Assembly: GCA_050741915.1 (NCBI GenBank)
Contig: JBOGEX010000125.1
Location: forward strand, 1-53,983
DNA length: 53,983 bases
DNA from: JACCTH01 sp050741915
GTDB taxonomy: Bacteria; Actinomycetota; Acidimicrobiia; Spongiisociales; ZC4RG35
Direction of reading: 5' to 3'
Position 1 is the first letter of the stretch. Every line of letters starts with the position of its first letter. This document shows positions 34,356 to 43,400 of the stretch, one piece after another. The notes under the pieces were generated by a model, which saw nothing but the letters and a program-made list of their open reading frames with translations, searched no databases and was not told the origin of the DNA. A program made the position numbers and the translations under genes.

Positions 34356-35465
34356 ATCGTCAAAAAGGGTCACCGCATCGTGGGGCCCGGGGGCGGCTTC
34401 GGGGTGGAACTGAACCGAGAAGGCCGAGACGTCGAGGCTCCTCATGCCCTCCAGGGTTCCGTCGTTGAGGTTTTGATGGGTCGGCACCACCGTTCCAAAG
34501 TCGGTCTCTACTGTCGCCGGCAGCCCGCCGAGCTCGCCGCGGCCGTTGGTCAACCTGGCCAGATCCACCGCGAACCCGTGGTTCTGAGTGGTGATCGCCA
34601 CCCGGCCATCGGCCAAGCGCCGGACGGGATGGTTACCACCGTGATGGCCGAAAGGAAGCTTGAAGGTCGCCGCCCCGAGCGCGAGCCCGAAAACCTGATG
34701 ACCAAGACAGATCCCAAAGATCGGAACCTTCCCGATCAGCTCGCGCAGCGTCGTGGTCACCTCGACCAGAGGCTCGGGGTCGCCCGGGCCGTTGGAGAGG
34801 AAAACCCCGTCCGGCTTGCGCGCCAGGATGTCGACGGAACTGGTTGCGGCAGGAACAACATCGACTTCCAGACCCCGGGCCGCCATTTGTTTGAGGATGT
34901 CGCGTTTGATCCCCAGATCAATGGCGACGACGTTGCCTTTGCAATCGCCCCGAGCCGGTATGTGATATGGATGTCGGGTGGAGACCTCATAGGCCAGAGG
35001 CTGTCCCGCCATGGGAGCAGCAGACGCCGCTCGCTCCGCCAACTCGGACTCGGCGACTCCGCTTCCCATGGCCGCCGGCATCGCTCCGTGCTGGCGGATG
35101 TGCCGTGTGAGGCGGCGGGTGTCGATCTCGGAAAGGGCCACCAACCTCCGCTCGGCGAAGATCTCTTGGAGGGAGCGCTCTGCCCGCCAGCTCGACGGTC
35201 GCGGGGCCAGGCTTCGCATCACCATGCCGGCGGCGGCGGGAGCTTGTGCCTGGTCGTCCTCCGCGGCGATGCCGTAGTTGCCTATATGAACCGAGGTCAT
35301 CACCACCACCTGACCGGCATAGGACGGGTCGGTGAGGACCTCCTGGTAGCCGCTCATGGCCGTGTTGAAAACGACCTCCCCGGTGCTCACCCCTTCCGCT
35401 CCCACGCTGGTCCCCCGAAACACCGTCCCATCGGCGGTCACCAAGAGTCCCGGCGTCGGCGACAT
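34329..35465 (-). CDS. carA: carbamoyl-phosphate synthase small (glutaminase) subunit
   Basis: It hydrolyses glutamine and passes ammonia to CarB. The 378 residues have the N-terminal CarA domain (GEVVFNTAMSGYQEVLTDPS, then DTRRLTRHIRQHGAM) and a C-terminal class I amidotransferase with LSNGPGDPE, the nucleophile motif GICLGHQVFGLALGA and VQFHPEAAPGPHD. The start overlaps the pyrC stop (TGATG). The end overlaps the start of the relic carB copy by eight bases. Confidence 0.97.
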   Translation of the reverse strand: MSPTPGLLVTADGTVFRGTSVGAEGVSTGEVVFNTAMSGYQEVLTDPSYAGQVVVMTSVHIGNYGIAAEDDQAQAPAAAGMVMRSLAPRPSSWRAERSLQEIFAERRLVALSEIDTRRLTRHIRQHGAMPAAMGSGVAESELAERAASAAPMAGQPLAYEVSTRHPYHIPARGDCKGNVVAIDLGIKRDILKQMAARGLEVDVVPAATSSVDILARKPDGVFLSNGPGDPEPLVEVTTTLRELIGKVPIFGICLGHQVFGLALGAATFKLPFGHHGGNHPVRRLADGRVAITTQNHGFAVDLARLTNGRGELGGLPATVETDFGTVVPTHQNLNDGTLEGMRSLDVSAFSVQFHPEAAPGPHDAVTLFDDFMDLMNRA

Positions 35466-36727
35466 CAGGAAACCAAAGCGTGAGTCAGGCTGCCATCAAA
35501 GATCGTCGCCCGGACCCGTCCGGTAAGGGTGAGCGTAAGAAACGGCGAGTTGAGAGACTTCGACCGGAACCCGGTCACTGTCCACTCCTCGGAAGGAGCA
35601 AACACGACCAGGTTGGCGGGCTCGCCCTCGGCGGGTAGGCGCCCGTTGCGGGGGATCTGGGCGATCCGGGCCGGAGCCACCGACAGTCGATCGAAGAAGC
35701 TCTTCTGCTCGAGATGGCAGTAGGTCATAGCCGCGGCCGCCGAGGTCTCGAGACCAATGACTCCCCGCGGTGCTTCTTCGAAGGGGACTTCAGTCTCGAA
35801 TGAAGCGTGCGGAGCGTGATCAGTGGCGACTGCATCGATCAAGCCTGATTCCAGCGACGTTCTCAGATGCGCCCGATCCTCCGCCCCTCGCAGCGGAGGG
35901 TACATCTTGAAGGCGGGGTCGAGTGATCGAACCGCCGATTCGTCGAAGGCCAAATGATGCGGCGTTACTTCGGCGGTAACGGGCAGTCCCGACTCCTTGG
36001 CCGTCCTGAGAAGTCGCAGGGTGCCCGCGCTCGATACATGCTGGGCGTGATAGTTGACTCCGGTCAGCCGGGCGAGAGCCAGGTCGCGGGCGACCACGAT
36101 CTCCTCGGCTTCAGAAGGTATGCCTTTCATTCCCAGACGGGACGACAACGGACCCTCGTGCATCTGGCCGCCGGCCGAAAGATGACGGTCCTCGGCGTGC
36201 TGGGCAACTATTGCCCCTCGCTCGGCGAGATATTCCATCGCCACTCGCAAGACACCGGAGTCGTCGACTCCCTCGCCGTCATCGGTGAAGAGTCGCACTC
36301 CTGCCTCCCACAGTTCGTCGAGGTGAGAGAGCACAGCCCCTTCTCGACCCATCGTGATGGCCCCGGCTGGTACGACATCGCACAAACCGGCTTGGCGCGA
36401 CCTCTCCCGAATCAATCGTGCCATGTAGCCGGAATCGACCGCCGGTTGGGTGTTGGGCATCACCACGACGGCGGTGTAACCGCCTGCAGCCGCGGCCTCG
36501 CTCCCGCTCCGAACGTCCTCTTTCCACTCCTGGCCCGGCTCGCGGAAGTGGGCATGGAGGTCGACCAAACCCGGCCCCACCCAGGCTCCGGCGGCGTCGA
36601 ATTCTTCACCTGCGTCGATCGCTCCACCGACTGCTGCGACCTCGCACCCAGAAATGGCGAGATCGATCTCCTGCGGACCATCGGGAGTGAGCACCAGGCC
36701 GTTGCGGATGGCGAGGTCGCACCTCAT
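35465..36727 (-). CDS. pyrC: dihydroorotase
   Basis: It closes carbamoyl aspartate to dihydroorotate. The 420-residue amidohydrolase has the metal motif DLHAHFREPGQEWKEDV, then GGYTAVVVMPNTQPAVDS, NYHAQHVSSAGT, ITMGREGAVLSHLDEL, VTPHHLAFDE and ATDHAPHASFE, in the order of the class I bacterial enzyme. It overlaps pyrB (ATGA) and carA by a few bases. Confidence 0.97.
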   Translation of the reverse strand: MRCDLAIRNGLVLTPDGPQEIDLAISGCEVAAVGGAIDAGEEFDAAGAWVGPGLVDLHAHFREPGQEWKEDVRSGSEAAAAGGYTAVVVMPNTQPAVDSGYMARLIRERSRQAGLCDVVPAGAITMGREGAVLSHLDELWEAGVRLFTDDGEGVDDSGVLRVAMEYLAERGAIVAQHAEDRHLSAGGQMHEGPLSSRLGMKGIPSEAEEIVVARDLALARLTGVNYHAQHVSSAGTLRLLRTAKESGLPVTAEVTPHHLAFDESAVRSLDPAFKMYPPLRGAEDRAHLRTSLESGLIDAVATDHAPHASFETEVPFEEAPRGVIGLETSAAAAMTYCHLEQKSFFDRLSVAPARIAQIPRNGRLPAEGEPANLVVFAPSEEWTVTGFRSKSLNSPFLTLTLTGRVRATIFDGSLTHALVS

Positions 36728-37632
36728 GTCGCCCCCAACAATCTGAAGAGGACCGACATCCTGACCGCGACGCCATTGCGGACCTGGTCGAGGATCAGTG
36801 CCCGGGGATCGTCGGCCACATTGGCGGCGATCTCCACCCCGCGGTTGATCGGACCGGGGTGCATGACGACCGCGTCAGGGGACATTCGATCAAGTCGAGC
36901 GCGATCGATTCCGTACCTGGCGACGAACTCCGGCAGTGATGGGAGCCCCGGTCCGCTCCCCCGCTCCATCTGGATACGAAGCAAATAGACGATGTCGAGA
37001 TCGGAGATGACATCGTCGAGCGAATATGAGACCGCGACCGGAAAGTCGGTGAGGTTGATAGGTAGGAGAGTCGGCGGGGCGATCAGCATCACTGATGCCC
37101 CCAGCGCCGTAAAGGCATCGATGTTGGAGCGAGCGACCCGGGAGTTGCGGATGTCGCCAACGATCGCAATTCGTAGACCGTCGAGTTTGCCAAATCGCTG
37201 GCGGATCGTGAGAGCATCGAGTAACGCCTGGGTTGGATGCTGATGCGCCCCGTCGCCCCCGTTGATGACCGGGCAGTCGACCCAGGAGGCGACCCGCGCC
37301 GCCGCCCCCACTGCCTCGTGCCGGACGACGAGCAAGTCGGCGCCGGTAGCCCTGATGGTAAGCGCCGTGTCTTTTAGGCTTTCTCCTTTGGTAACAGACG
37401 AGGTACCGGGGGCGAACGTCATCACGTCGGCCGAGAGAGCCTTGGCTGCTCGCTCGAACGAGAGCCTCGTACGGGTCGATGCTTCGAAGAAGAGGGTGGC
37501 TACCGTCTTTCCCCGCAAGGTCGGCACCTTGGGTATGGGGCGCTCGATCACCTCCGCAAACTCGGCCGACAGATTGAGAAGATCGTCCAACTCGCCCCGA
37601 TCGAGGTCGGCGATGCTGAGCAGATGCTTCAT
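36724..37632 (-). CDS. pyrB: aspartate carbamoyltransferase catalytic subunit
   Basis: It joins carbamoyl phosphate to aspartate, the committed step of pyrimidine synthesis. The 302 residues keep the canonical phosphate-binding motif FFEASTRTRLSFERAA, GGDGAHQHPTQALLD and VMHPGPINRGVEIA. The intact STRTR here contrasts with the altered motif of the argF-like protein at 4312. No regulatory pyrI is present. Both ends overlap neighbours by four bases. Confidence 0.97.
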   Translation of the reverse strand: MKHLLSIADLDRGELDDLLNLSAEFAEVIERPIPKVPTLRGKTVATLFFEASTRTRLSFERAAKALSADVMTFAPGTSSVTKGESLKDTALTIRATGADLLVVRHEAVGAAARVASWVDCPVINGGDGAHQHPTQALLDALTIRQRFGKLDGLRIAIVGDIRNSRVARSNIDAFTALGASVMLIAPPTLLPINLTDFPVAVSYSLDDVISDLDIVYLLRIQMERGSGPGLPSLPEFVARYGIDRARLDRMSPDAVVMHPGPINRGVEIAANVADDPRALILDQVRNGVAVRMSVLFRLLGAT

Positions 37633-38141
37633 GGCCGGCTGATCCAGACACCTTGGTCGCCGTCTACCGCGGCCACCTTCACCTGCACTCGCTCCTCCTT
37701 CGAGGTGGGGACATTCTTACCGACGTAATCGGCCTTGATCGGAAGCTGCCGGTGACCCCGATCGATGAGGACTGCGAGTTCTACCGCGGCCGGCCGACCG
37801 AGATCGGAAAGGGCGTCGAGGGCAGCCCGAATTGTTCGCCCGGTGTAGAGCACGTCATCGACCAGGATGACCGTTCGATCGCGTACGTCGACGGGAAGCA
37901 GAGTACGGCCGAGGCGGGTACCGGGCCGCCCGCTGAGGTCGTCGCGGTAAAGGCCGATGTCGAGATGCCCGACTGGGACCTTGTCGTCTTCGATGCCGGC
38001 GATGGCTTCGGCTATGGCCTCCGCCAGCGGAACTCCCCGGGTGTGGATCCCCACCAGCATCAAGCCTTCGGTGCCATGGTGGCGCTCGCAGATCTCGTGA
38101 GCTATCCGCCTGAGGGCTCGGGCGATCTCATCGTCGGTCAA
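37629..38141 (-). CDS. pyrR: pyrimidine operon regulator PyrR
   Basis: PyrR binds pyr mRNA when UMP is high and shuts down the operon; many homologues also have uracil phosphoribosyltransferase activity. The 170 residues have the PRPP-binding motif VILVDDVLYTGRTIRAALDA, MLVGIHTRGVPLA, LDIGLYRDDL and LIDRGHRQLPIKADYVGKNV. The TTG at 38141 begins LTDDEIARALRRIAHE. The best ribosome site (AAAGGAG, 38169-38175) is 27 bases upstream of it but well placed for an in-frame CTG at 38159, so six more residues are possible. A PyrR-binding loop sits just before the ribosome site. Confidence 0.95.
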   Translation of the reverse strand: MTDDEIARALRRIAHEICERHHGTEGLMLVGIHTRGVPLAEAIAEAIAGIEDDKVPVGHLDIGLYRDDLSGRPGTRLGRTLLPVDVRDRTVILVDDVLYTGRTIRAALDALSDLGRPAAVELAVLIDRGHRQLPIKADYVGKNVPTSKEERVQVKVAAVDGDQGVWISRP

Positions 38142-38174
38142 AAGCTGGGTAGGTCCCAGGGCGGTTCTCTCCTT

Positions 38175-38194
38175 TCCGGCCTCGCGGGACCGGT
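38175..38194 (-). promoter_or_regulatory. PyrR-binding RNA loop at the pyrR ribosome site
   Basis: The RNA reads CCGGUCCCGCGAGGCCGG, a short stem closed by a loop matching the PyrR-binding consensus UCCNGNGAGGYU in ten or eleven of twelve positions. It is followed at once by AAAGGAGAG. Compare the Bacillus binding loop CAGUCCAGAGAGGCUG. No terminator follows it, so binding would block ribosome access at pyrR instead of causing attenuation, as proposed for mycobacteria. The mechanism is inferred; the motif is visible. Confidence 0.75.
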
Positions 38195-38232
38195 CTTAAA
38201 GGTTGCGGTGGCACGGTAGCAGCCTCCGTTCT

Positions 38233-38271
38233 CTGGGCTGTAGATGCTGTTGGACAGCCTCTACAACCCAG
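38233..38271 (-). promoter_or_regulatory. long hairpin in the pyrR leader
   Basis: The RNA has CUGGGUUGUAGA paired with UCUACAGCCCAG (12 pairs, one of them G-U), enclosing an inner stem GCUGU-CCA-ACAGC. It lies 40-95 bases upstream of the PyrR loop and has no U run, so it is not an ordinary terminator. It may support leader folding or stability. I do not recognise it as a known riboswitch. Confidence 0.55.
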
Positions 38272-38398
38272 CAAGCATGACGCCCCTGGCGTCGACGCCC
38301 GAGATGGATCGGCCAAGGAAATATGTGGTGCCACCGACGGAACCGTGATTGATGGGGGCCGGTGCGGCCGGGAGAACGGGCAGGCGCTCCCGCCCACC

Positions 38399-38506
38399 CA
38401 AATTCGGTCACTCACGCCGCTCTCAGCGTTATTCGGTAGCTGGCGAACGAGGACCGGGCGCCAGCGACCGGATTTGCCGGGAAGCGTTCGCCAGTGACCG
38501 AATTTG
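38399..38506. repeat. four-unit palindromic intergenic element, copy 3 (second subfamily)
   Basis: Units lie at 38399-38419 and 38429-38449 (forward) and 38456-38476 and 38486-38506 (inverted), spacers 9, 6 and 9 bp, 108 bp in all. The consensus is CAAATTCGGTCACTGGCGAA: the outermost inverted unit reads exactly this, and the outer forward unit shares its first 14 bases. The layout equals the copies at 14082 and 30877, but after CAAAT the sequence differs, so this is a second subfamily. It lies between the pyrR leader and nusB. The rest of this gap (38272-38398 and 38507-38648) shows no gene; a tRNA-like stretch near 38590-38640 was rejected. Confidence 0.85.
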
Positions 38507-38648
38507 GTGGCGGGGAGGGTGGACGCCGGCCCGGGGAGCAGTCACGGCTTTGCTCTTCGTAGCCAAAAAGATCTAGAGGCGAGCCGGCGTCACCGGTAGA
38601 GCGCCCTGACTGTCGATCCGACACCCGATTTACGTCCCAGGGTTCGCA

Positions 38649-39014
38649 TCAGTTGCGAGTCTGATCGGCCAGTTTGGCCAGAACGCCGTTGACAAAGGAG
38701 CCACTGCGCTCGGTGCCGTAGAGCTTCGCCAGCCGAACAGCTTCGGAGACCACAACACCTTTTGGTGTATCGGGCTCGAAGCGGAGCTCGAAGAGCCCGA
38801 GCCGCAAGATCGCCCTATCGACGACGGGCATTCGGTGCACCTGCCAATGCTCGGCCACGGCTTCGATCTCGCGATCGAGTTCTTCGAGATTCTCGAGAAC
38901 ACCTTTTACAAGCCGTGCCGCTCGGCTGGGTAGCTCGAGCGGGTAATCGGCGAGATCGCGTTGATCAGCTTCGTAAAGCGCCTCGAGCGCAAGCTGGCGC
39001 GCTCCGATGCTCAA
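38649..39014 (-). CDS. nusB: transcription antitermination factor NusB
   Basis: NusB binds boxA RNA with S10 and prevents early termination of rRNA transcripts. The 121-residue helical protein has ARQLALEALYEADQRD, PVVDRAILRLGLFELRF, VVVSEAVRLAKLYGTERSGS and FVNGVLAKLA, the NusB pattern. The start is TTG at 39014, overlapping the efp stop (TTGA). The rRNA leader in this window has a matching boxA-like site. Confidence 0.95.
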   Translation of the reverse strand: MSIGARQLALEALYEADQRDLADYPLELPSRAARLVKGVLENLEELDREIEAVAEHWQVHRMPVVDRAILRLGLFELRFEPDTPKGVVVSEAVRLAKLYGTERSGSFVNGVLAKLADQTRN

Positions 39015-39568
39015 ACCCTCGTCAAGTAGTTGCCGTTGCGAGTGTCGACTCTGATCTTGTCGCCGATGTTGACGAAAAGAGGCACCGCCACCACCAAGCC
39101 GGTCTGGGTGGTGGCTGGTTTGGTCGCGGCCGAGACCCGGTCCCCCCGCACCCCCGGCTCCGTGTAGGTGACCTCCATCTCAACCGAAGCGGGAAGGTCG
39201 ACCGAGATCGGATTGCCTTTGTAGAGGGCGAGGCTCACGTTCATGCCATCGATCAAGAAATCGGCCGCCTCCCCCACCTCGTCGGGAGCCATCGAGAACT
39301 GTCCGTAATCCTCGAGGTTCATGAAATGAAAGCCCATGTCGTCGCGGTAGAGGAAGGTGTGCTCGCGACGGTCGATGATGGCTTGAGCGACAACTTCGCC
39401 AGCCCGGAAGGTACGGTCGAGGACCTGGCCGGTCTCGAGGTTGCGAAGGCGCATGCGGACGAATGCCCGGCCCTTTCCCGGCTTCACATGCTGGTACTCG
39501 AGAATGGTGAAGATCCCGTCGTCGAGATCGAGAGCCTGTCCGGGGCGGACGTCGTTGGTTGATGCCAT
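39011..39568 (-). CDS. efp: elongation factor P
   Basis: EF-P enters the E site and rescues ribosomes stalled at consecutive prolines. The 185 residues have domain I with HVKPGKGRAFVRMRLRNL (the loop lysine that is modified in some bacteria is present), the OB domain with GFHFMNLEDYGQ and the C-terminal GLVVAVPLFVNIGDKIRVDT. No modification gene is visible nearby. It is the first gene of efp-nusB, which in many actinobacteria follows the aro genes; here an inserted block separates them. Confidence 0.97.
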   Translation of the reverse strand: MASTNDVRPGQALDLDDGIFTILEYQHVKPGKGRAFVRMRLRNLETGQVLDRTFRAGEVVAQAIIDRREHTFLYRDDMGFHFMNLEDYGQFSMAPDEVGEAADFLIDGMNVSLALYKGNPISVDLPASVEMEVTYTEPGVRGDRVSAATKPATTQTGLVVAVPLFVNIGDKIRVDTRNGNYLTRV

Positions 39569-39593
39569 GTCAATGAACCTGGGGGGGGTGAGC

Positions 39594-40466
39594 CTACATG
39601 GGACCTCCCCCCTCCCCGGCTCCGCCGCTACTCCTCCGTTCGGGGGAGAAACAGCGAGCGTTGGGGAGTGGCCCCGAGGGCCGAGGGTCCGGGGCCTTGA
39701 TCCAGGCGGCGAGCGGGTCGAAGCCGGTCCTGATCAGAAACTGGTGGCCACCGGTAGGAACTAGCGATCGCTCGGCAGTGGGCAGAAGATCCTGCCGGCG
39801 ATCGAGTCTCCGGCACCGAGGTAGCGGTCGTCGGCGGCATTGAGGATCAGATTGGGCCACTTCGACGACAGCACTGTCAGAGGGGTGAGGTCGTCGATGA
39901 CCGTGGGGTCGGCCAGAGTGGTCCACATCGTGTCGGCCCGGGCCCCGATGGATTGGCGGCCATAGTCGGAGACGAGGCCGGATGGGAATCTCCTCGTCAA
40001 CCGCGCCGCGACACTCATGCCGGCCAGACCGTGCGAAAGATCCCACTCGCCACTCGACCCCGCTCCTCGGGTTGAGCCTGAGCCAGTCGAAGCGCCGGCG
40101 GAGGCATCAGACCCCGGCGGGGAAAGAGAGCCGATACCACCGCCAGTCCATCGATCCGATCGGGGTTTCTGTCTGCCCAGAGTGCCGCCAAGACGGCCCC
40201 GACCGAATGCCCCACAACTACCGGCGTTCCCCGGCCCATGCCGGCACCTCGTCGATCGTGCTGAGGTGAAAGGCGCGCTCGTAACGCAGAACGGGTTTGT
40301 CGGAACGGCCAAAGCCCGCCAGGTCAGGTGCCACCAGGCTCCAGCGGTCATCGAGGTGACGGGCCAAACGGTGCCAGTACCGCCCTGATCCTCCCAGGCC
40401 ATGCAAAGAGATCAGAGTCGGCACCGAGCCGGCCGTCCAGACGCTGAGCCTTCCCCAGGAAAGCTA
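39594..40466 (-). pseudogene. frameshifted alpha/beta hydrolase
   Basis: Consecutive pieces of one alpha/beta-hydrolase-fold protein occur on the minus strand in different frames. They are RLSVWTAGSVPTLISLHGL and RYWHRLARHLDDRWSLVAPD (to 40218), VVVGHSVGAVLAALWADRNP (40239-40015, with the GHSVG nucleophile elbow), SVAARLTRRFPSG and NLILNAADDRYLGAGDSIA (to about 39761, acidic residue region), and SLVPTGGHQFLI (to 39594, catalytic His region). All parts of the catalytic triad can be found, but at least three frameshifts and stops separate them, so no complete enzyme is made. There is no good start codon at the 5' end either. It lies between efp and the glucan synthase gene. Confidence 0.8.
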
Positions 40467-40489
40467 GAGCTCGTGTCGCTTCCAACCGC

Positions 40490-43400
40490 TCACCCGCCCA
40501 GGATCACCCGCACTTGGTGGGTCTGGCCATCGTCACTGAGGTCGAGGTCAGCATCGGGCGGAACTTCGACATCGTCGAGTAGCAAGGACGCAATCCCGCG
40601 GGTTGCCCCGTCGGGGTTCTCGACTCTGACCTGATACTGCGACGAGTGGTATCGAAAGTTGATCTCGAAACCGCGCCAGGCCCGGGGAATGCAGGGATCG
40701 ATGCGAAGTTTGGTCCCTCGCAGGCGAAAGCCGAGGATCCATTCCACCCCGGCGCGATACATCCACCCCGCGGCTCCCGTGTACCACGTCCATCCGCCTC
40801 GTCCGACATGAGGCGCTTCCGAGTAAATATCAGCCGCGGCCACATAGGGCTCGACTCGATAGCGATGGATCCCGGCGCGAGTGCTGGCGTGGTTGATCGG
40901 GTTGAGGATTCCAAACAGCTCGCCGGCCCGATCGCCCTGGCCGAGGGTGGCGAAGGCGATGATCGACCAGATGGCTGCGTGGGTGTACTGGCCACCGTTC
41001 TCCCGCACCCCTGGTAGGTAACCCTTGATGTAACCGGGGTCGACATCCCAACGATCGAACGGCGGAGTGAAGAGGAGGACCAATCCATCACCCCTTCTCA
41101 CCAGATACTCCTCCACTGCCGACATGGCCCGTTCGGCCCGGTCGGCCTGGCCGCCGCCGTGAATCACCGACCACGACTGGGCGATCGAGTCGATCCGGCA
41201 CTCGGGATTGGCCGAAGACCCGAGTGGGGTGCCGTCGTCGAAAATCGCCCGCTGGTACCAATCGCCATCCCAAGCCACTGCCTCCAGGCGAGTCAGTAGG
41301 TTCTTGGCCGATCGGCGCCAGCTCACCCCCACCCGGGATTTGTTGACGCGATCGGCGAGATCGGCAAAGCGCCGCAGATTTGCCTCGAGGAACCAACCGA
41401 GCCAGATGCTTTCGCCTCGTCCTTCGATCCCCACGCGATTGAAACCGTCGTTCCAGTCGCCCGAGCCAATCAGGGGGAGTCCGTTGGGCCCGAGTCGATG
41501 ACGAGCACGATCGAGCGCCCGCCGGCAGTGATCGAAGATCGTGCCCTTCCGAGGGGAGACGTCGGGGATGAAGTAAGCCTCGTCCTCGTCGGGTTTGAGC
41601 TCGGGTCCGGTGAGGTACGGAACCTCTTCGTCCAGAAGTTCGATATCGCCGGTTACCTCGATGTATTGCGCGACCGAGTAGGGCAGCCAGAGGTAGTCAT
41701 CGGATATCCGGGTTCTTACTCCTTTGCCGGAAGGCTCATGCCACCAGTGTTGAACGTCGCCCTCTTCGAATTGCCGGCCGGCGGCTCGCAGGAGGTGTTG
41801 GCGGGTTGTCTCCCGCATCGGCACCGCTAGGGCCATTACGTCTTGCAGCTGATCGCGGAATCCATAGGCGCCCCCTGCCTGATAGAAGGCTGATCGCCCA
41901 AGGACTCGACAGGCCAGCGCCTGGTAGAGCAACCACTGATTGATCATGATGTCGAAGGACCGATCAGGGGTTCTTACCTGGAGTGCTCCCAAAATGTCGG
42001 TCCAGTGCGTTTTCACCTCTCGGTCGATCTCCGCGCTGGGGCGAGCCCGGTAACGCTCGATCAAAGCCCTCGACTCGTCGGTGTTCCTGCCTTGTCCGAG
42101 AAGCAACACGAGGGCGATCTCCTCGCCGGTAGCGAGCACGACCTGCCGCTGGAGAACGGCACAAGGATCAAAGCCGGTACCCGTTCGGGCTGAAAGTCCT
42201 CGCCGTTTTTCAAGAGCAGCCGGGCGCTCAAGGGTTCCGTGTCGACCGAGGAACTCGGTCCGGTCCGTTGTCCAGGCCGAAATGTCGCCGCCGAGATCGG
42301 CGAAGGCAACTTGCGAAGCGAAGTCGGCGTTCCAGGGATTGCGGGCGAAGAGTGCTCCGGTGGCAGGGTCCCGCTCGTTGACAATGTGGAACCTCTGCCC
42401 CACCCGGGTCGGGCCCAGGACCCACTCGGCATAGGCGGTCACAGAAAGCCGCCTGCGGCGCCCGCTTTGGTTTTGCAATCGAAGAGTGGAGATCTTGAGG
42501 GGATCCTGCAAAGGCACGGTCATTCGCAGGCGGCTGCGGATCCCGTTCGACGTGTGATCGAACTCCGAGAAGCCAGGGCCATGCCGGACGAGGTAGGTCG
42601 AGGCATGGTTCCGGATTGGGAGTGCGGTCGTACTCCAAACCTCACCGGTGTCGTCGTCCCGTATGTAGATGACCTCCCCCGGTGGGTCGGAGATCGGGTC
42701 GTTGGACCAGGGCGTCAACTGGTTCTCCCGGCTGTTGGCTGCCCATGTGAATCCGGCTCCGGACTCGGATACGACAAAGCCCAGCCGCTCGTTGGCAATG
42801 ACGTTGATCCAGGGGGCAGGAGTCCACTGGCTCTCCCCCAAGACCACGACGTACTCAGAGGCCCCTTCGGCGAAGCCCCCGAGGCCGTTGCGAAACTCGA
42901 GGTCAAGTCGCGGCTGGGGGCCGCCAGGGACGGCTGCCTTGGGGGGCCTTCGCCGCGAAGGTGTCATTGCTGGCGGCCGGGGCCGGCGGGCAAGTTGGTC
43001 CGCCAAAGTTCCGTGATGGCTCAGGACAATCGCTCGGGCCGCGGCCTGCAATACCGCTCGGTCTTCGGGACTGAGAAGGTCGCCTCGGAAGAGGAACACC
43101 CCACCATCAGGCTCGGGGCCGATGCCACGGCCGGCGGTTCGCACCACCTCTTCGATCGTCGACTGGAGGTCGGCTACATACGAGCCTGGTTTCTCGTTGA
43201 TGATCACGAGATCGGCGCCCAATCCCTTGGCCCGCCAATACTCCTGCCCCCGCAAGAGGTCCCGAACAATTCCCCTGTCCTCGGGCTGATCGATCCGGAG
43301 CAAAACTATGGGCAGGTCACCGGACATGCCGTGACGCCAAAGTGCGGGCTGTCCGCCGGTCGCTTCGGCCAGAGTGGCAGAGGGAACCCTCATCGTTCCA

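Noticed and set aside
38585..38645. tRNA-like stretch (GGTAGAGC... and GGGTTCGCATC)
   Set aside because: The blocks recall D- and T-loops, but the D-, T- and acceptor stems do not pair on either strand.
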